Shown here: positions 62,140 to 64,000 of the stretch, one piece after another
How positions within the stretch are numbered: the stretch's first letter is position 1
How the letters are laid out: every line of letters begins with the position of its first letter
Source of the DNA: Omphiscola glabra
Lineage: Eukaryota; Mollusca; Gastropoda; Lymnaeidae
Assembly: GCA_964017045.1 (NCBI GenBank)
Contig: OZ024797.1
Location: forward strand, 15,892,863 to 15,956,862
Direction: 5' to 3'
Length of the DNA stretch: 64,000 nt
The notes under the pieces: model-generated
Told to the model about the DNA's origin: nothing
The model's database searches: none
The model's input: only the letters and a program-made list of their open reading frames with translations
Program-made: the position numbers and the translations under genes

Positions 62140-64000
62140 CGTACTTTTTTTTTTATCTTCGCACGCGCCCCGTAAAATTTAATTAGGGGAAAGGGGGGGG
62201 GGCGTGGGCCATTCGACCCAGATTCCATGATCAGGCCCGCCATTTTTTTTCACACTTCGTCCTATTTCAGGAACTTCTTCAACGTTTTGAAATAGAGAAA
62301 GTTAAGCAAGAGCTGACAACCAAATAGCATTTTTAAAATTAATGACGTCATCACCAAGTCAGGAAATAATGATTATAAAATAGGTCCAACATAAAATAAA
62401 TCCTCTCTCTCCCCCCCCCCCCCCCCCTCTCACACACACCCACACACCCACACTCAGACTCATGATTAATTTCAAAGAAATGTTTTTGTATTATTGTGTA
62501 AAATAACATACTATATGGTCAGTTGGTCACTGCCATTGGGAGCTTTAAATAAAACATTTTTAGAATTGATAAATCCTTGTACTAGAATGGAAATATAGAC
62601 GGCAATTGAGTGTTATATTGATACAGCTAAGATCATTAAATAGACAGCAATTAAGTGTTATATTTATACAGCTAAGAACATTCAATTGCACTAAAATAAA
62701 CATTTTAGTATTCTAGACTTAAAATATAATTATGTCTTAATGAACATAATTATAAATATATTCCAATGAATAATTAAAAACTAGACACGAGTGTGTTACG
62801 ATCACACAATGATATCCAATTACTTTTAATTATTTTAAATGTTATGACAACAATTATTTTAAGTAAATAAACAAATTTAAAAAAAAACCCTCAATACCAG
62901 ATAAATAAATTGCATACAAAAGATGATTTAGGAAAAACTCGGATAGGATCGGCTTTTTTATTTCTTTCATTGAGTTGCACCCGAGAATGAGATCAAGTTT
63001 AATCACCCCCACGTGCAATGGATTATAGACCTTGGAAATTACATTTAAACACCCCCCTCCCCCACTCCCCAAGAAAAAAATAGTAGAGGCTCACGTGGGG
63101 CGACGTCAGAGCCTCACCTGTCCACCATAAAAATATTCGCAACTGTGAGTCCATGGAAGTCAAACAAATACATCGCTTTCGCAATGACAACTTGTAGTTA
63201 TTTTAATATGGAGTCATTCTGTAGTAAGAAACGCGTTTCACCGCTCCATTCTCCCCATTCACAAACTCGAAAAGTATAAACATAGCGTGTGGCAATGAGA
63301 CATCCAATCAGAACACAGGATTTAATAAGCCGCGTGTCCCGTGCCCATGAATCATTATGGGGACTTAGAACGGTGCCACCGTGTGACTCATTGTTTGTAT
63401 GAGCGCTTGAAATAAAATTGTTATAGTTACAGTTACACCTTTTCATAATTTATTTAAATTTTAGCTTTGCAAAATAATAGCATTTTTTTTAATTTAAGAA
63501 TTATTTTTGTTTATTTTAGGACACATGAACAAAGAGATTCGTTTCATGAAATATTGTATACCTTATACCGGCTAGTAGTTGGAAGTGCATTCATTAAAAG
63601 ATCAAACATTGGGTTTCCCCAATGATAAAAAGTAATAATACAAAATCAATGAACTCTTGATTTTTCTCTCTCATTCCCCCAGCTCTCATTTTATCCTAAA
63701 TTTCATTAAAGGTATTTGTACAAAGAAGATATTTAAACATCGAAGTCATATGGGTGTCGGGGGGGATAAAAATAACTAAAAAATAAAATTAATCTGAAGC
63801 AATGAATAGAAACACTAAGCGGCTATTAATTTTTTTTGAAATAACAAAACAATTTTAAAAATAAAATGTGTGACCACAATAAAAGAATACTTAAAAAAAA
63901 AAAGGAAAATAATAGTCTCGAAACCAAGGAACAAAAGTGTCCCGGCTGTGGTTAATTTTATGAGATAGACTAATGGGATTTTCCACACAAAAAAACACTT
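62140..64000. other. Right flank, nothing recognised
   Basis: AT-rich DNA with G and C homopolymer runs (62190-62200, about 62408-62427). Between about 63080 and 63360 there is a less AT-rich patch with cacgtg-like and ccaatcag motifs that could be upstream of a gene outside the window, but no exon supports this. Confidence 0.35.

Noticed and set aside
63080..63360. Possible promoter of a gene beyond the right edge
   Set aside because: Only generic cacgtg and CCAAT-like motifs were seen, with no exon or open frame to support a transcript.

Overview
The window looks like AT-rich nuclear DNA of an invertebrate animal, most likely a heterobranch/freshwater pulmonate gastropod. The evidence is three animal genes split into many short exons with GT..AG introns, lophotrochozoan-style divergence from the human proteins, mollusc-type LINE tails, and two copies of a SPIN-type hAT element, a family reported from memory in the pond snail Lymnaea. 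The taxon is an inference; the gene identities are not. No rRNA, tRNA, CRISPR array or prokaryotic feature was seen.

Layout. 1-5.7 kb is intergenic and holds a diverged dispersed repeat, a GATA microsatellite, two hAT-type MITEs, a minisatellite and a LINE tail. 5718-19628 (+) is BAZ1A/ACF1, the large subunit of ISWI remodelling complexes, which I could reconstruct as 27 coding exons (1537 codons plus stop) with unbroken phase. 19.6-25.2 kb is the tail-to-tail interval with the 3' UTRs and a second SPIN copy. 31072-25204 (-) is ATG14/Barkor, the autophagy subunit of the class III PI3-kinase complex (9 coding exons, 517 aa). 31529-53159 (+) is ZRANB3, the fork-remodelling annealing helicase/HNH nuclease (19 coding exons, 1399 aa). 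ATG14 and ZRANB3 are head to head, with 456 bp between their start codons. From 53.2 kb to the end no gene was found, only minisatellites, a LINE tail and low-complexity DNA.

The genes do not form one pathway. BAZ1A (chromatin and replication) and ZRANB3 (replication-fork restart) are thematically close, while ATG14 is an autophagy factor; the one physical link supported here is the putative shared ATG14/ZRANB3 promoter.

The strongest unexplained pattern is a sharp change near 38 kb. Only one minisatellite lies to the left, while about 18 arrays lie to the right, many inside ZRANB3 introns. Some begin exactly at exon/intron junctions, so that a 5' splice site has been copied up to about 29 times (intron 12), or donor and acceptor together have been copied to give candidate 21-nt in-frame microexons (intron 14). 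A 0.7 kb GC-rich segment ending in 17 G's interrupts one array. Several hAT-type MITEs could be bounded to the base by their 8-bp target duplications.
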